Assembly: GCA_963920635.1 (NCBI GenBank)
Contig: OY987301.1
Span: 24,098,501-24,162,500 of the forward strand
Direction of reading: 5' to 3'
Length of the DNA: 64,000 bases
From: Pseudeuparius sepicola
Taxonomy: Eukaryota > Arthropoda > Insecta > Coleoptera > Anthribidae
Positions within the stretch are counted from its first letter, which is position 1. Every line of letters starts with the position of its first letter. Below, piece by piece: positions 44,470 through 55,315 of this stretch. A model generated the notes under the pieces. It saw nothing but the letters and a program-made list of their open reading frames with translations, was not told the DNA's origin and made no database searches. Both the position numbers and the translations under genes were made by a program.

Positions 44470-44995
44470 ATGTGTCAAAAGGAGATTCGCTTTTTAGCGA
44501 AATTTCTTCTGAATACATCAATAATGTGCATTTATTTGATTCTACATTATTCTACATAGCGAAGGGATTGTATTAGAACCAAATTTATGCTTAAAATACT
44601 GTCTGTCTTTCTGTAAATTGAAATGGAGACTCGCTTATTGCTGACACATGTCCGTAAGAAGGCTTCTGGGTGCCACTCTAATATGAGGTCTACCTGGGCT
44701 ACCGGGTCTACCGGGTCTGTTGCAAAGCTATTTATTCTGTGATAGTACGTAGGTAGGTTCTAGAAAATTCCTACATCCTGATATACAATTTTTGTAAATT
44801 TAAATAATGACGAAAGTAATATGACAAGTGTCAAAAGGAGACTCGTATTTTGGCGAAATAATATCTTTAATGTGATAAATACCGTGTGTGTTATTTGATT
44901 TTAGGTACGTTAATCTATATTGCAAAGAGATTGTAGTAAAATCAAATTTATGTTTAAAATTTAATTTTTGGAAATTTGAAATGTTCAATTGTCGC
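44470..44995 (+). repeat. Diverged direct repeat pair (~170 bp each)
   Basis: 'tgtcaaaaggagattcgctt' at 44470 and 'tgtcaaaaggagactcgtat' at 44827 each lead into a matching series: 'ttatttgatt', then 'gcgaagggattgta' / 'gcaaagagattgta', then 'aaatttatg(c/t)ttaaaat'. The second copy ends near 44995. The intervening sequence is GC-richer ('gggctaccgggtctaccggg'). Class unknown. Confidence 0.6.
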
Positions 44996-45241
44996 TATGA
45001 TTAAAAGATGACAGCCAAAAATTACGAATGTAAAATATTAGACACTTCTCCTCCATAGGAGAAATGCCTGTAGTTGATTTTAGCATACCTAAAAACCCCA
45101 AATACCGATTTTCAATACCATAGGGTGTCCACAGGATAGCTATATGCAGACATTTTTGTTCATGGTCTAAAATTCAAGTAAAGTATTAATAATTCCTCTA
45201 GTCACGTTGTTCTATCTTATATCACAGAAAAAAACAGAATA

Positions 45242-45421
45242 CAGAGAGTTCATCTTGTCAAATATGTCAAATGGAGCACAAATTTAAATCGTAATTAATC
45301 CATTGCAGGTCACTTTGGATCCCCTTTCTCAGTTTTAAACTAATCTATAATAAACGAAGAACGCAGTTTACTTCATAGTTTATCTGAACGATTTGACATA
45401 TTTGACAAGATGGACTCTCTA
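45242..45421. mobile_element. 180-bp MITE with ~31-bp inverted ends
   Basis: Left CAGAGAGTTCATCTTGTCAA and right TTGACAAGATGGACTCTCTA, continuing through 'atatgtcaaat' / 'atttgacatat', between TA dinucleotides (45240-45241, 45422-45423). Non-coding. Confidence 0.8.
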
Positions 45422-45827
45422 TATTTTGGTCTTCCCTCTGCTTATATACAATAAAACTAAAAATTTCAAAACCATGTCAAACATGTTTTTTACTTTATGT
45501 CCCCGAACTACACTATTCATTTTTTTTCTTAAAGAAATTCTTAATATTAATCATAACACGCTATGGAAAATTTAAATTTCCAAAATTACGAATTATTTGA
45601 ATCCAAATTATTTTGGAGCATGTAATATAATAATACAGGGTGAAAAATAAGAAACAAACTGAATAAAATAATGCCGGTCGGTTTACGGTTTTCATCTTTG
45701 AATATAAACTATAGTTAGTAAATAATAATGAATTATCACGCGTTAAAACGCACGCGTAACACACACTGTGGAAGGTGCTGGATATCCTGAAGGTGATACA
45801 CTTTATTCCGTTATTTTTTCACGTAAA

Positions 45828-46085
45828 ATATTCGTGGGAGCCTAACTTCCGGAAAAACTTGCCTATCAGGATGCGGATGTATAAAGAAATAGGTCGAGAC
45901 CTGAAGAATCCTTCTATAGGGATTTGCGGAAATGTGGCCACCCGTCCGCCCTAGAAAATTGGCTGGGCTGATGCGGACGAGGAGGAAAGGGATCGCTTTA
46001 TATAGCCCGGAGGGCCTCTGACGAAGTCGGTCTTATATAGGAGCTCCTATGAGGCTGTAGGGTATCCAGTTTCAATTAAATCTGT
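45828..46085 (+). repeat. GC-rich dispersed repeat family, copy 3 (fullest forward copy)
   Basis: Order: 'atcaggatgcggatgtataa', 'gaaataggtcgagac', 'agggatttgcggaaatgtgg', 'gtccgccctagaaaattggc', 'tgggctgatgcggacga', 'gggatcgctttata', 'cctctgacgaag', 'tcttatataggagctcctat' and the tail 'tatccagtttcaattaaat'. Related copies at seven other sites define this as one family of ~250-330 bp. No inverted ends, tRNA head or open frame is apparent. Confidence 0.8.
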
Positions 46086-47325
46086 AAATTGTATAGAACT
46101 ATTTCTCGAGAAATTCGGTCTTATCTCGACAATATTGACTTTACGTATACGAGAAGTCAATCACAGTTGAACTTTAAGAACCATAATAGACGGAAAGATT
46201 CTACTATTTCTTTAAAACAGAACTTGAAATCTGTGATAATTTGTAGTTGTATTTAAAACCTTTGGGACCTTTATAAGTTTTATTGTAGATTGTAGCATAC
46301 GAGAGGGCTCTCGGTCCTCGAGCCCCAGTCCAAGCCAGTCAAGTGCACAAAACTTCTCTCGGTGCCTTGCGTGTTCTAAGAAATAAACAAAATGAAAAAT
46401 ATTGTGCGCCCGATAAGGTGAAATGCACGGCCTGAAGTGTACAGGAGGCTGTGGTTGGCTTTTACTCCTTCGCGCCGCGCTGTTCCATCGTCACGCCATA
46501 GACGTAGTTATACCGGGAATAGAATGCGGTCGATAGTTACCTGATAATATCTACCAGGATATGATATTTTTTTAAGTTCAGTTTATGTCAATATTAAAAC
46601 ATAGCATTTGAATGAAAAAGAAATTAGACCGAATAATATTGAATTGAATCAACCTTCGAAGGAAATTCTGTTTCTGTTTAAAGCGCTCGAAACTACCTAC
46701 TCCGCCACTGAAGATCAGCCATGATAAGCCAACAGAGACGGGGCGCTGTTGCCAAATGTAGCGAAAACGACTTAAAGGAATGAATGTATATGAATTAAAA
46801 TGCGGGGACTTTTTAAAATATCGGTGCAAGTACGACGACCTTGTCGTGAATGGCAATCGAAATAGGGATTTAAGACAACCAATGGTACGCCGTGTCCCCA
46901 CGAGGATGATATATTTTTTCATTAGCTTATTTTACACACTTATTAACATTAACTGAACCCTAGTTCTTTACATCAAATTATTGATTTTCGAATATTCTAT
47001 ACTTACTTCGCATATCATGGATTCAAAGGAATGATTTATATCACTCGGGTATGACTTGTCTTGTGTGGTAAATTTAATCCGCGTAAATAACAGCCATTGT
47101 ATTATATATTCATTAATGAAGTAGGTACTTTAAAACTCTGGGGCTAATAAGTCGAACAACGTTTTGTCCTTTTAACTTAAATTAAAAGGCAGACTTCTAA
47201 ATTATTTCATTATTTTTTAGTAGGTATGCCAGTGAAAAAACTCAACTTGCGGTTTGAAGAAGAAGACATAATAAATATAAACTGCAGCAATCAATTGCCG
47301 TACAGAATTAAGAACAGAAAGAGTC
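46086..47325. other. No gene recognised
   Basis: Mixed composition. A GC-richer patch lies at about 46290-46520. The minus frame 46922-46578 is long for chance but has no recognisable motif and is basic and hydrophobic throughout, so it is not called. Confidence 0.4.
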
Positions 47326-47327
47326 TA

Positions 47328-48133
47328 TATGTTACGGTTAAAGTGTTTACTTGGCTAGTTTATAGACTAGCTAGATAGTATACAAACTATCCAAACGTCT
47401 GGTTATTTTGATGGAAAATCATCTTTTTACTAAAATAGCTACGAATATTGGTTGGTTTGTTGCTAGTTTACAAACCATACAAGATTTGCCGCCAAAATAC
47501 CAACCACAAGAAAATTACACAAATTAGCCGAGTTTTGGCTAGTTTAAAAACAATCCATGTAGTTCAAAAAAGTGTGAACTTTATGTTGCTAGTGATACAT
47601 AATAAGCAACTCGTGGTTAGTATGTAAACTAACCAATTCCCTTTGGCTCATTTAGTTTAGGATAATAAAATAATTCTTTCGTACGAGCTGACAATTTTCG
47701 CAAGTTGCAATGAATAATTTCACCATTTCCTGTGTTAAGTTTAAGTAGGTTTTCAAATTGTTGCTGTTGATTCATTTATAACCAGATACTTATTCTTGAA
47801 TAAATTTCACAAGACACGACAGTAAACAATAAGAACACACACTTGTCATAAACATAACCTCGGTTTTCTAATAAATTAACCAAAGGGAGTTGTTTAGTTT
47901 ACATTCTAACCAACGAGTTGCTTATCTATTACTAGCAATATTAAGTGCACACTTTATTCAACTAATGAGGATAGATGGTCAACTAGCTGGATAGTATACA
48001 AACCAACCAATATTCGTAGCTATTTTAGTAAAAAGATTATTTTCCATCAAAATAATCTAACATTTGGATAGTTTGTATACTATCTAGCTAGTCTATAAAC
48101 TAGCCAAGTATTAAACACTTTAACCGTAACATA
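47328..48133. mobile_element. Foldback MITE with internal GCTAGTTT repeats
   Basis: Starts TATGTTACGGTTAAAGTGTT after TA (47326-47327) and ends AACACTTTAACCGTAACATA before TA (48134-48135). The arms are ~330 bases each. Within each arm the word 'ggctagttt' or variants ('ttgctagttta', 'gttagtatgtaaac') recurs several times and forms smaller palindromes. Non-coding. Confidence 0.85.
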
Positions 48134-48214
48134 TACATATAAAACATAAATATTTAATACTATACACAAAATGTTAACTGTTTACTATGTGTTTTTTTTT
48201 TCACCACACCAAAT

Positions 48215-48400
48215 TTTGGGACAATCTGATTCAGAGTTGAGCTTATCTCGCGAAAAATGATACGGGTCGTTAAAATCAGGATACGGATATGTAAGAAATA
48301 GAGGGAGACTGGGGCTCCTTATAGGGCCCCTCCATAGGGATTTGCGGAGATATGGCAGATACCTAACGGTGCAGACTGCGGAGATACCTATATCAGGCAA
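48215..48400 (+). repeat. GC-rich dispersed repeat family, copy 4
   Basis: Contains 'gcttatctcgcgaaaaatga', 'ttaaaatcaggatacggata', 'tgtaagaaatagagggag' and 'agggatttgcggagatatgg', then ends. It represents the 5' half of the family. Confidence 0.7.
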
Positions 48401-48439
48401 ATCAGTCGATTCACTCCAAAAATGTTGTTAGGTGCACAA

Positions 48440-48575
48440 TGTGTAAGAATATAGCCGTAAGCAGAAATTAAATAAGCATAAGAGAGACAGGTATGAAGGT
48501 AGTGGCAATCTTATCTTTAAACCCCTCTCATATCTCTCTTATCTTATATGACTGCTTACTATGGCTATATTCTTA
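48440..48575. mobile_element. Short foldback MITE abutting a PIF-type MITE
   Basis: 'taagaatatagccgtaagca' is inverted at 'tgcttactatggctatattc' plus 'tta'; the inner words 'agagagacaggtatga' / 'tcatatctctctt' also pair. Its right end is also where the next element inserted. Confidence 0.6.
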
Positions 48576-48976
48576 GTGCACGGCCACACATAAGGCGGAC
48601 GGCGGACCGGAAAGCAGGGCGGAGATGGTAGCGGAACAATAGAAAGTCTACTATCGTGTCCACACATACCGCGGAGAGGGGAGCGGAGAGTAGGCGTGTT
48701 TGCTCGCAGGTAGCGGAGCGTTCAATATTTTCCGGCGTATTGGCGCGTATTTAACCTCGAAAAGAGAGCTTTGTATTCTTATATAAGGGAACGAGAGTAA
48801 CAGTGTTATTGCATAAAGTTCGACTTTCAATATTTCCACTTTACTGCCAACCTTTCTGCGCAATACGCCCTTTCTAATCTGTCACAACATGCTGACTGTA
48901 TGGACGCTATCCGCACTACTCTCCGCTTTCCGCCCTGCTCTCCGGTCCGCCGTCCGCGTTATGTGTGGCCGTGCAC
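48576..48976. mobile_element. PIF/Harbinger-type MITE, GC-rich ends, TTA duplication
   Basis: Starts GTGCACGGCCACACATAAGG and ends TATGTGTGGCCGTGCAC. The ~60-base arms include 'cggacggcggaccggaaagc'. TTA occurs directly on both sides (48573-48575, 48977-48979), the 3-bp target of PIF/Harbinger. Much more GC-rich than its surroundings. No coding region. Confidence 0.75.
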
Positions 48977-49056
48977 TTACACTATAGGCCAGACAACATA
49001 CTTTAGGAGTAGACAGCAGATACGGCTTGTAGAATACAAGAGCCTCTCGACATATA

Positions 49057-50164
49057 CTGGGTGATTCATTGTGAATGGAAAATCCCGAAACGGGGGGTAG
49101 GGGAGACCAAAATATTGCGATTGAGTCCAACATTGCTTAAACAAATGTTGTTTGTTTGAGAGATACAGTGCGTTCAAGTTCTTTTTTAGATTGAATTATG
49201 GCTATATCTACCAAAATAATCAAGCTGCTGACCTGAAATTTGGCACTGATGCTATGTTTTTGGGGATGGAGAATAAGCTGAAAATGTCAATTTCTACGTA
49301 TCTCACAGAGGGCGCCACTTGTGCGGTTTTTGGATCGTGCTTTTACTCGTAACTTTTGTGAGGTTATCTTTTTGGTCCTGCAGGTCCATCATTTTAGTGC
49401 ATCTTTTCATTCTGCAACAAAAAGGTACTCTTGTTTCATAACGCCCAAATCAACCGTTTGCGTTGAAATTGCCAAAACGTGCCCCGAAACATCTGTTGAC
49501 TTCAAGATTCGAAAAATAAAATATTCACGTACTGCTTTCAAATATTGCACAACGACTGTACCATTTAAAGCGAGAAAAAAACCCATATGAACAATGTCCC
49601 AAAAAATGTTCACTTTCAAAATGGAACAGATTGAAACTCGACAAACTTTGGACACCCTATTTCAAGAAAACAAATGTGTTGCGAGCAATGTTCATTTGGC
49701 ATTTTTTTCTTCATTTTCAATGTAACAGGTGTTTTGGGGCACGTTTTGGCAATTTAAACGCAAACGGTTGATTTGGGCGTTATGGAACAAGAGTACCTTT
49801 TTGTTGCAGAATGAAAAGGTGCGCTAAAATGACAAACCTGCAGGACCAAAAAGATAACCTCACAAAAGTTACGAGTAAAAGCACGATCCAAAAACCGCAC
49901 AAGTGGCGCCCTCTGTGAGATACGTAGAAATTGACATTTTCAGCTTATTCTCCATCCCCAAAAACATAGCAGTGCCAAATTTCAGGTCAGCAGCTTGATT
50001 ATTTTGGTAGATATAGCCATAATTTAATCTAAAAAAGAAGAACTTGAACGCACTGTATCTCTCAAACAAACAACATTTGTTTAAGCAATGTTGGACTCAA
50101 TCGCAATATTTTGGTCTCCCCTACCCCCAGTTTCGGGATTTCCCATTCACAATGAATCACCCTG
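49057..50164. mobile_element. 1.1-kb foldback MITE, ~440-bp arms
   Basis: Starts CTGGGTGATTCATTGTGAAT after TA (49055-49056) and ends ATTCACAATGAATCACCCTG before TA (50165-50166). The arms 49057-49498 and 49728-50164 are almost identical, so both arms encode the same accidental short frame in opposite orientation. High arm identity suggests a young insertion or gene conversion. Non-coding. Confidence 0.85.
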
Positions 50165-50361
50165 TATAGGAAACTTCACGTATTTGATTTTTTTTTAATA
50201 CAAAATGCCCCTTCATTCTCACTCCGGAGAATCGGATAAACTACTAGACGAAAATGACGTAGTAGCCATTTTCCTTCGCTGTAAAGTCATCATTTTCGAG
50301 AACTAATTAGATTAGAAGCATCGGAATATACTAAATTCTTTGCTCCGGAAATATGTCTTCA

Positions 50362-50720
50362 GTTTCCAGTTTTAATTGAGAGGGATATCTACTCTATATA
50401 GCCTTTATGGAAACACCTATAAGACTCGGTTCGTCAGGGTCCGCGGGGCGATATAAACCTATCTCCCTCTGCCTTGTCCGCAACAGCCCCAGCTAATTTT
50501 CTAGGGTGGACGACTCGGTTCAGTCCGTGGTCGCTTCCCCGCAAATCCCTAGAAGGGACATGCAGATACGAAGTCTCGCTCCATTCTGATGGACACTACG
50601 CAGATAAACTCCCCTCAAGATCAATTGATGTGATTGTCTCATCATAATGGACACAAGTTGCCGAAATATTTTTGCCGGTAAAGACTGTTGCAATGTCGCG
50701 AGATAGTGATTTACTGTTTT
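50362..50720 (-). repeat. GC-rich dispersed repeat family, copy 5
   Basis: Reverse orientation, starting with the tail word 'agtttccagttttaattgag'. It includes 'taagactcggttcgtcaggg', 'gccttgtccgca', 'agctaattttctagggtgga' and 'tccccgcaaatccct'. With the tail present, this is one of the fullest copies. Confidence 0.75.
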
Positions 50721-51202
50721 AATCTTTAAAAATAAAATATTCATCCCACTCCCATACTTTTGAATCGATTTATTAGGTACCCACACAATGTGTGACTTTG
50801 ATTAGTAGGTACATATATTTTAACTGGCAGTAGTTTACGACTCCAAAAGCACGCACATGAAAATATTTTTTTAATGTGCAGAAAATATTTAGGGCCTTTC
50901 AAAAATTTTCCCGTATTTTTAGAAACAGCTTGAGAGCCACTGGTCGCAAAGTCCCTTTATTATTGAAGCGATGGCTTTCTACTACAGCGTTGTCATAGCG
51001 TCAGATAATTTATTGAAAATATGAAAAAAATTGCAAATTTACACATCTCCTATGGGCTATAATAGCAGCGGCGCATTACATTTTTAAGCGGATGTTTGCC
51101 TGTAGCCCTATCATCCCACATAAAGGATAATAATATATATAGTAGGTACCTACAGAAGCACTCACCATAACTTACCTAGTAATAATCACATTTACCACTT
51201 CA

Positions 51203-51400
51203 CTAAATTGTTTTCACCTTCCACAATAACACTTTTACGGCACATCTCGCCACTTCTTGTTCGAAATGTTGTTCTCTAGTCCTAAAACAAACTTCAACTC
51301 TTCGCTGAATAGATTCTTTTATTTTAGCTAATGGATCGTGGCTATTTTTTACTTCATTCTCAGCGGGTTCTACAACTAGTCGAGTGGCAACAGTGTCCAA
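51203..51400 (-). CDS. Unidentified 65-codon reading frame
   Basis: The frame reads MDTVATRLVVEPAENEVKNS, later DPLAKIKESIQRRVEVCFRT and REQHFEQEVARCAVKVLLWK. Its charged, amphipathic composition looks protein-like, unlike the AT-rich frames around it. A GC-richer, promoter-like stretch with 'cgatcagctgtcagcctgac' lies upstream (51440-51500). I do not recognise the family and see no second exon. It may be a first exon, a pseudogene fragment or chance. Confidence 0.25.
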   Translation of the reverse strand: MDTVATRLVVEPAENEVKNSHDPLAKIKESIQRRVEVCFRTREQHFEQEVARCAVKVLLWKVKTI

Positions 51401-51648
51401 AAAATCTATTATCTATCGATCTATTATAGATACGAGTCATTGCCTCTGGCCCGCTGGCTGCGATCAGCTGTCAGCCTGACGGCGCGTCGTATCAATAATG
51501 GACTGACAGGGACGTTAAAACCAGGGGCACTAAAAAAGTTTTAAAGTAATATATCGTCATCTTTATCGAATATACTTTATAGGCGTGCTTTTGGCATCGA
51601 ATCTTACCGCCACGTCAAATATATGTACTAATCAAAGTTATATAACCC

Positions 51649-51686
51649 TATATAAAAGCCCTTCGGATTGGAACTGAGGGTCAGTT
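51649..51686 (+). promoter_or_regulatory. TATA plus initiator core promoter
   Basis: TATATAAAAG at 51649-51658 is followed by TCAGTT at 51681-51686, a match to the arthropod initiator (TCAKTY). Its A lies 32 bases after the first T of TATAAA, the canonical spacing. No strong downstream element and no clear reading frame follow. It could drive a non-coding first exon or belong to an LTR of a retrotransposon; LTR limits could not be found. Confidence 0.45.
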
Positions 51687-52589
51687 AGCGTGATTTTGAT
51701 GCGAATTTTGGAGCTAGATAATATTCTTGGTCAGTGACCGTGACAGTACCTGACAAGTATATTGGTGAATGCTTTAATAGGTGCGGTAACCAAGGCAACG
51801 AGTTTGGACTTTCACTGTTGAGAATCCAGTACAATATAGAAATTAGAAACAGTGCGTTAATTAAAATAATAAATAATTGTTTTTGCCAAGAAATAAATTT
51901 CCTGATTTAGTATCTACCTTGTTTAGAACTTAGTGACCAGGCACGTTTCAGTTGATTTTTATAAAAAAATAGCAGAATAAATAATAAATATCCAATTAGC
52001 AATAATACCAATCTACAAGTAAAAGTGCAATTAGGTTAAATTGTGTACACTGTATAGTAAGTATAATAACAAATTATAGCTGGCCATAATCATAACTCTG
52101 CCCCTGGTTGTTTGGGGAGCTTCATACTGATTTATGTTATGGAACATTATGTGCTGATATAACAAATTTAATGGGTCTGGAAGATATAAAAAAAGGGTTC
52201 GATACTTTTATGGAAAGTTTACCACCTGATATCTCCTTTACGGAGCCCTAAAGGTAATAAAGAATACCTATATAGGTTGATTTTTGTAGGAGTACAACCT
52301 CGAATTTTTCGCTTTTTTGCGCCCCACAGAAAAAACATAGAAACGAAAACGTTGCAATTTTGGACAGCCAGATGACACGTAATGTAAAAAAACTCAAATT
52401 GGGTGAAACTAGTAATAGCCGTCTCGTGTTTATTGTAAGAGGTAGAAAGAAACATTTTGTATTGAAAATTTCCTCTCGTTTCAGCTGAAATGCGCATGCA
52501 AGACGCAGTTCATGTATACATCGGTGATTTTAAAAGAAAATCCTCATAATATGACGCGACGAGCATATAGAATTACAGGACACCCTATA

Positions 52590-52765
52590 TGAGGTAAGCT
52601 TCGTTCAGGTCCACAGAGTGTTATAAACCGATTCCTCTCTGCCTTGTTCGCCAATTTTCTGGGGGCGGACGACTCGATTCGGCGATCCCTGGTCGCATCT
52701 CCGCAAATCCATAGTAGAGGCCTGCAGGCTCGGAATCTCGCCCTATTTCGTATACATTCGAATGT
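52590..52765 (-). repeat. GC-rich dispersed repeat family, copy 6
   Basis: Reverse orientation: 'aaaccgattcctctctgcct', 'gccaattttctgggggcgga', 'tctccgcaaatcc', 'atctcgccctatttcg'. The hAT at 52805 inserted just beyond it. Confidence 0.7.
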
Positions 52766-53068
52766 AGGAATGATTTCTTTCTTTTGGGAGAAATCAGTTT
52801 TTCGCAGTGGCGTAACTACAGGGTGTTCAGAGTGTGCGGTGAACACGGGCCCAGAGCTGCTAGGGGCCCACCGCCACCAAGATTCATGCAGGGCGCATAA
52901 ATTTCAGTTTTTCCGATGTGAGCCGATTGATGTGGTGCTGCGTAATAACCGACGAGTCAGAATCTCTAATTGGTACATAGAGGGCAATTGAAATTCCCCA
53001 ACAATGAAAATGCAAGGGTAGTACAAAAAATTTACTTACCTATAATAACTTGAGAGTAAATGTACCTA

Positions 53069-53719
53069 TAGGATGATCCAACTCGGCGCTTCAGGCCTAC
53101 TGCGGGAACACGAAAATTGAAAATAAAATTTCGAACAGGGGTTCTTAAATGGGACATACTATAAGGCCCAATTATGACCGAAAATTTGCTTTTTTGTTGT
53201 TTGTGGAAATGGCCGCTGTGACATCATCAATATTTTTCCCCAGAAACATACTTACCTTTTTTTTCCTAAATATTGAATGTCCTTATCATTCTCAACAACT
53301 TTTATAGGAAAAGATTTTCTGTATCTTTTATTGTTCAAAATTTACAATTGATAGTCAGAAATTATTTAAGAGAATATTAGGTTGTCTTGGGCGCCCTTAA
53401 ATTTTTTTCAACTGCAATATTAAAAAACAATTTTTGTAACAAACTATAATAGCAAACCATAAGTCAGTAACAAGCACAATTTAAAAATTTAAAAAAATAG
53501 TCCAGTCGAACTAATTTAATGGCGCACAAGGCACCCTAACAATACTCTTAAATAATTTCTGACTATCGAAATTGTTTTCATGGCTAAGTAGATTTCGGAA
53601 AACCGATCCTAGTGAATAGAAAAAATTCCATGTTCCATTTAAGAGCCTCTGTTCGAAATTTTATTTTCAGTTTTCGTGTTCCCGCAATAGGCCTGGGGCA
53701 TTGAGTTTGGATCACCCTG
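53069..53719. mobile_element. TA-flanked foldback inside the hAT
   Basis: Left TAGGATGATCCAACTC and right TTTGGATCACCCTG, between TA (53067-53068, 53720-53721). The arms pair through 'gcctactgcgggaacacg' / 'cgtgttcccgcaataggc' and 'aaataaaatttcgaacag', then with gaps through 'gatagtcagaaattattta'. Non-coding. Confidence 0.75.
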
Positions 53720-53848
53720 TACAGAACGTTCATGGTGATTCAACCTTTTGACCTATAATGGCGTTTTTCGGCCTGTAGTGAGCAATCTGCATTATTTTTA
53801 ACTGTTGGTCAATACAAAGTTTAAGTTGGATTATTCTCTATGCACCTA

Positions 53849-54194
53849 CAGGGGGTCCCATTTTCGATACTTTTGCGAGGTATCTCGGTTATTTTTAGAA
53901 ATAGGGAGTTGCGGTTTTCGGGGCACTGACCTACTTTTTCATAAAAAGAAACGCTCGTATACAGAATTTTCATGCGGCCTCCTTGGTTTTTTAAACACAA
54001 GGTGATTCTCAAAATTTGCCATTTTCAGGCACCCCCCCTATATCCGTTATACGCTAACTTATTGAAATGGTAAAAATCGACCGTTATAGATTTTTTCACG
54101 TAGAATTCAGTGGCATTCACGGGTTTTTTTCTAGGAGGTAAGAATTTCAAAATATAAATATAACTTGCAAAAGTATCGAAAATGGTACCTCCTG
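53849..54194. mobile_element. Second TA-flanked foldback inside the hAT
   Basis: Left CAGGGGGTCCCATTTTCGAT and right ATCGAAAATGGTACCTCCTG, between TA (53847-53848, 54195-54196). The arms match for about 40 bases ('gatacttttgcgaggtat') and then diverge. Confidence 0.65.
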
Positions 54195-54714
54195 TAGGTA
54201 CAATCACAGAAAATATACTACGAATATATTTTCTGCGGTACAATGTTTTTCATTGTTACACCACTTTCAAACATAAAAAAACACAGGGGCCCACCTGAAA
54301 TTTTGAACATGGGCCTACACTTCCGTAGTTACGCCACTGGTTTTTCGCAAAAGTTTTATGGGCGGACAAAAATCACGAACCAACATCCTTGGTCGTCGAA
54401 GAATGTTCCGTATGTTCGCTTGGAGCAGGCTTTTTCCCATTTTATTCTTCTATTTTTTCTTTCATGGTGTTGCTTATGGCATAAAAGCTGGATGTTGTAG
54501 TACAAAGCGAGATAATACCTACGAATATATTCTGGCTTGTTTAGTTCCTATATTTAGACCTCCTAAACCTCAGTTTATTTACTATATTATTAGAATTAGT
54601 GATTTAGACATTTACGATGCAGGGATTAAAAAAATGATAATAACAAACGCAATTATTGTATACAACTTTGCATTCCAGTTGTTGTATTGTGCAGCTACTC
54701 ATGTCTCCGAAGAG

Positions 54715-54950
54715 CAAGACCCTGTCCTGAGGAACCGAGTGATATACTCGTAAACCAATTTCTCCACCGACCTTCGAGGCAGAGTCTCCCCCAATTTCTT
54801 ACACATCCGCGTCCTGATTTTAATGGCCCATAACTTTTTCCGAGAGATAAGCTCCGCGCCGGATTAGATTGGAGCAGAATTTTTCCGGGTAGGAAAGGGC
54901 AACCGTCAGCGTTTTTGCCGGGGAGAATGTATCTGTGGCCAGTGTACCTA
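54715..54950 (-). repeat. GC-rich dispersed repeat family, copy 7
   Basis: Reverse orientation: 'acacatccgcgtcctgattt', 'taatggcccataactttttc', 'gagataagctccgcgccgga', 'tttttccgggtagg'. It represents the 5' half of the family. Confidence 0.7.
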
Positions 54951-55315
54951 CAGGCGTTATTTTTTTTTGTTAGAGTGCACAGTCCATGTCCTGTTTATAA
55001 AACAAGCAATGACGTTGATTGAAGATATGGGGAAAAGTGCAAAATGCTAGATTTAATTTTTAATTGTGTTTTTCGTTACAGGAACCTGAAACGAATTAGT
55101 GATTAAAGGAGAAATTTTTCAAGTTGTCAGGAAAAACATTGCGATAAACTCTGGCGTTTTGTCAGTTGTTGGTTCAGATTTAGCTTTAAAAATTCATAAA
55201 TGCCTAACTAAGGGTCTTGTATACCTGAAATTTCGTTCTTTTTTGGATACAAATTAAAAAAAGAAATAAAAATGGCTATCTGCCTGTTTTTGGAAAAGAT
55301 ACAAATATTCCCAAG

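Larger units (their letters stand above)
50721..52589. other. No confirmed gene apart from the frame and promoter listed
   Basis: AT-rich, with GC-richer patches near 51430-51530. A 42-codon open stretch at about 52095-52250 (ending DISFTEP) is coding-like but too short to call. Confidence 0.4.
52805..54339. mobile_element. Non-autonomous hAT with perfect 8-bp duplication
   Basis: Starts CAGTGGCGTAACTACAGGG and ends CCGTAGTTACGCCACTG. The duplication GTTTTTCG is perfect (52797-52804, 54340-54347). Subterminal parts share 'gggcccacc' words in both orientations. There is no transposase. Two TA-flanked foldbacks (53069-53719, 53849-54194) occupy much of the interior. Confidence 0.92.

Noticed and set aside
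46578..46922. 114-codon minus frame
   Set aside because: Basic and hydrophobic throughout with no domain pattern or gene context.
49152..50069. Two opposite frames with the same MFERYSAFKFFF start
   Set aside because: They are mirror images in the two arms of the foldback at 49057-50164.
52095..52250. 42-codon open stretch ending LEDIKKGFDTFMESLPPDIS
   Set aside because: Coding-like but short, without a start, splice site or recognised homologue.
54358..54753. 131-codon plus-strand frame after the hAT
   Set aside because: No recognisable motif, hydrophobic AT-driven composition, no splice or start context. Its length is possible by chance.
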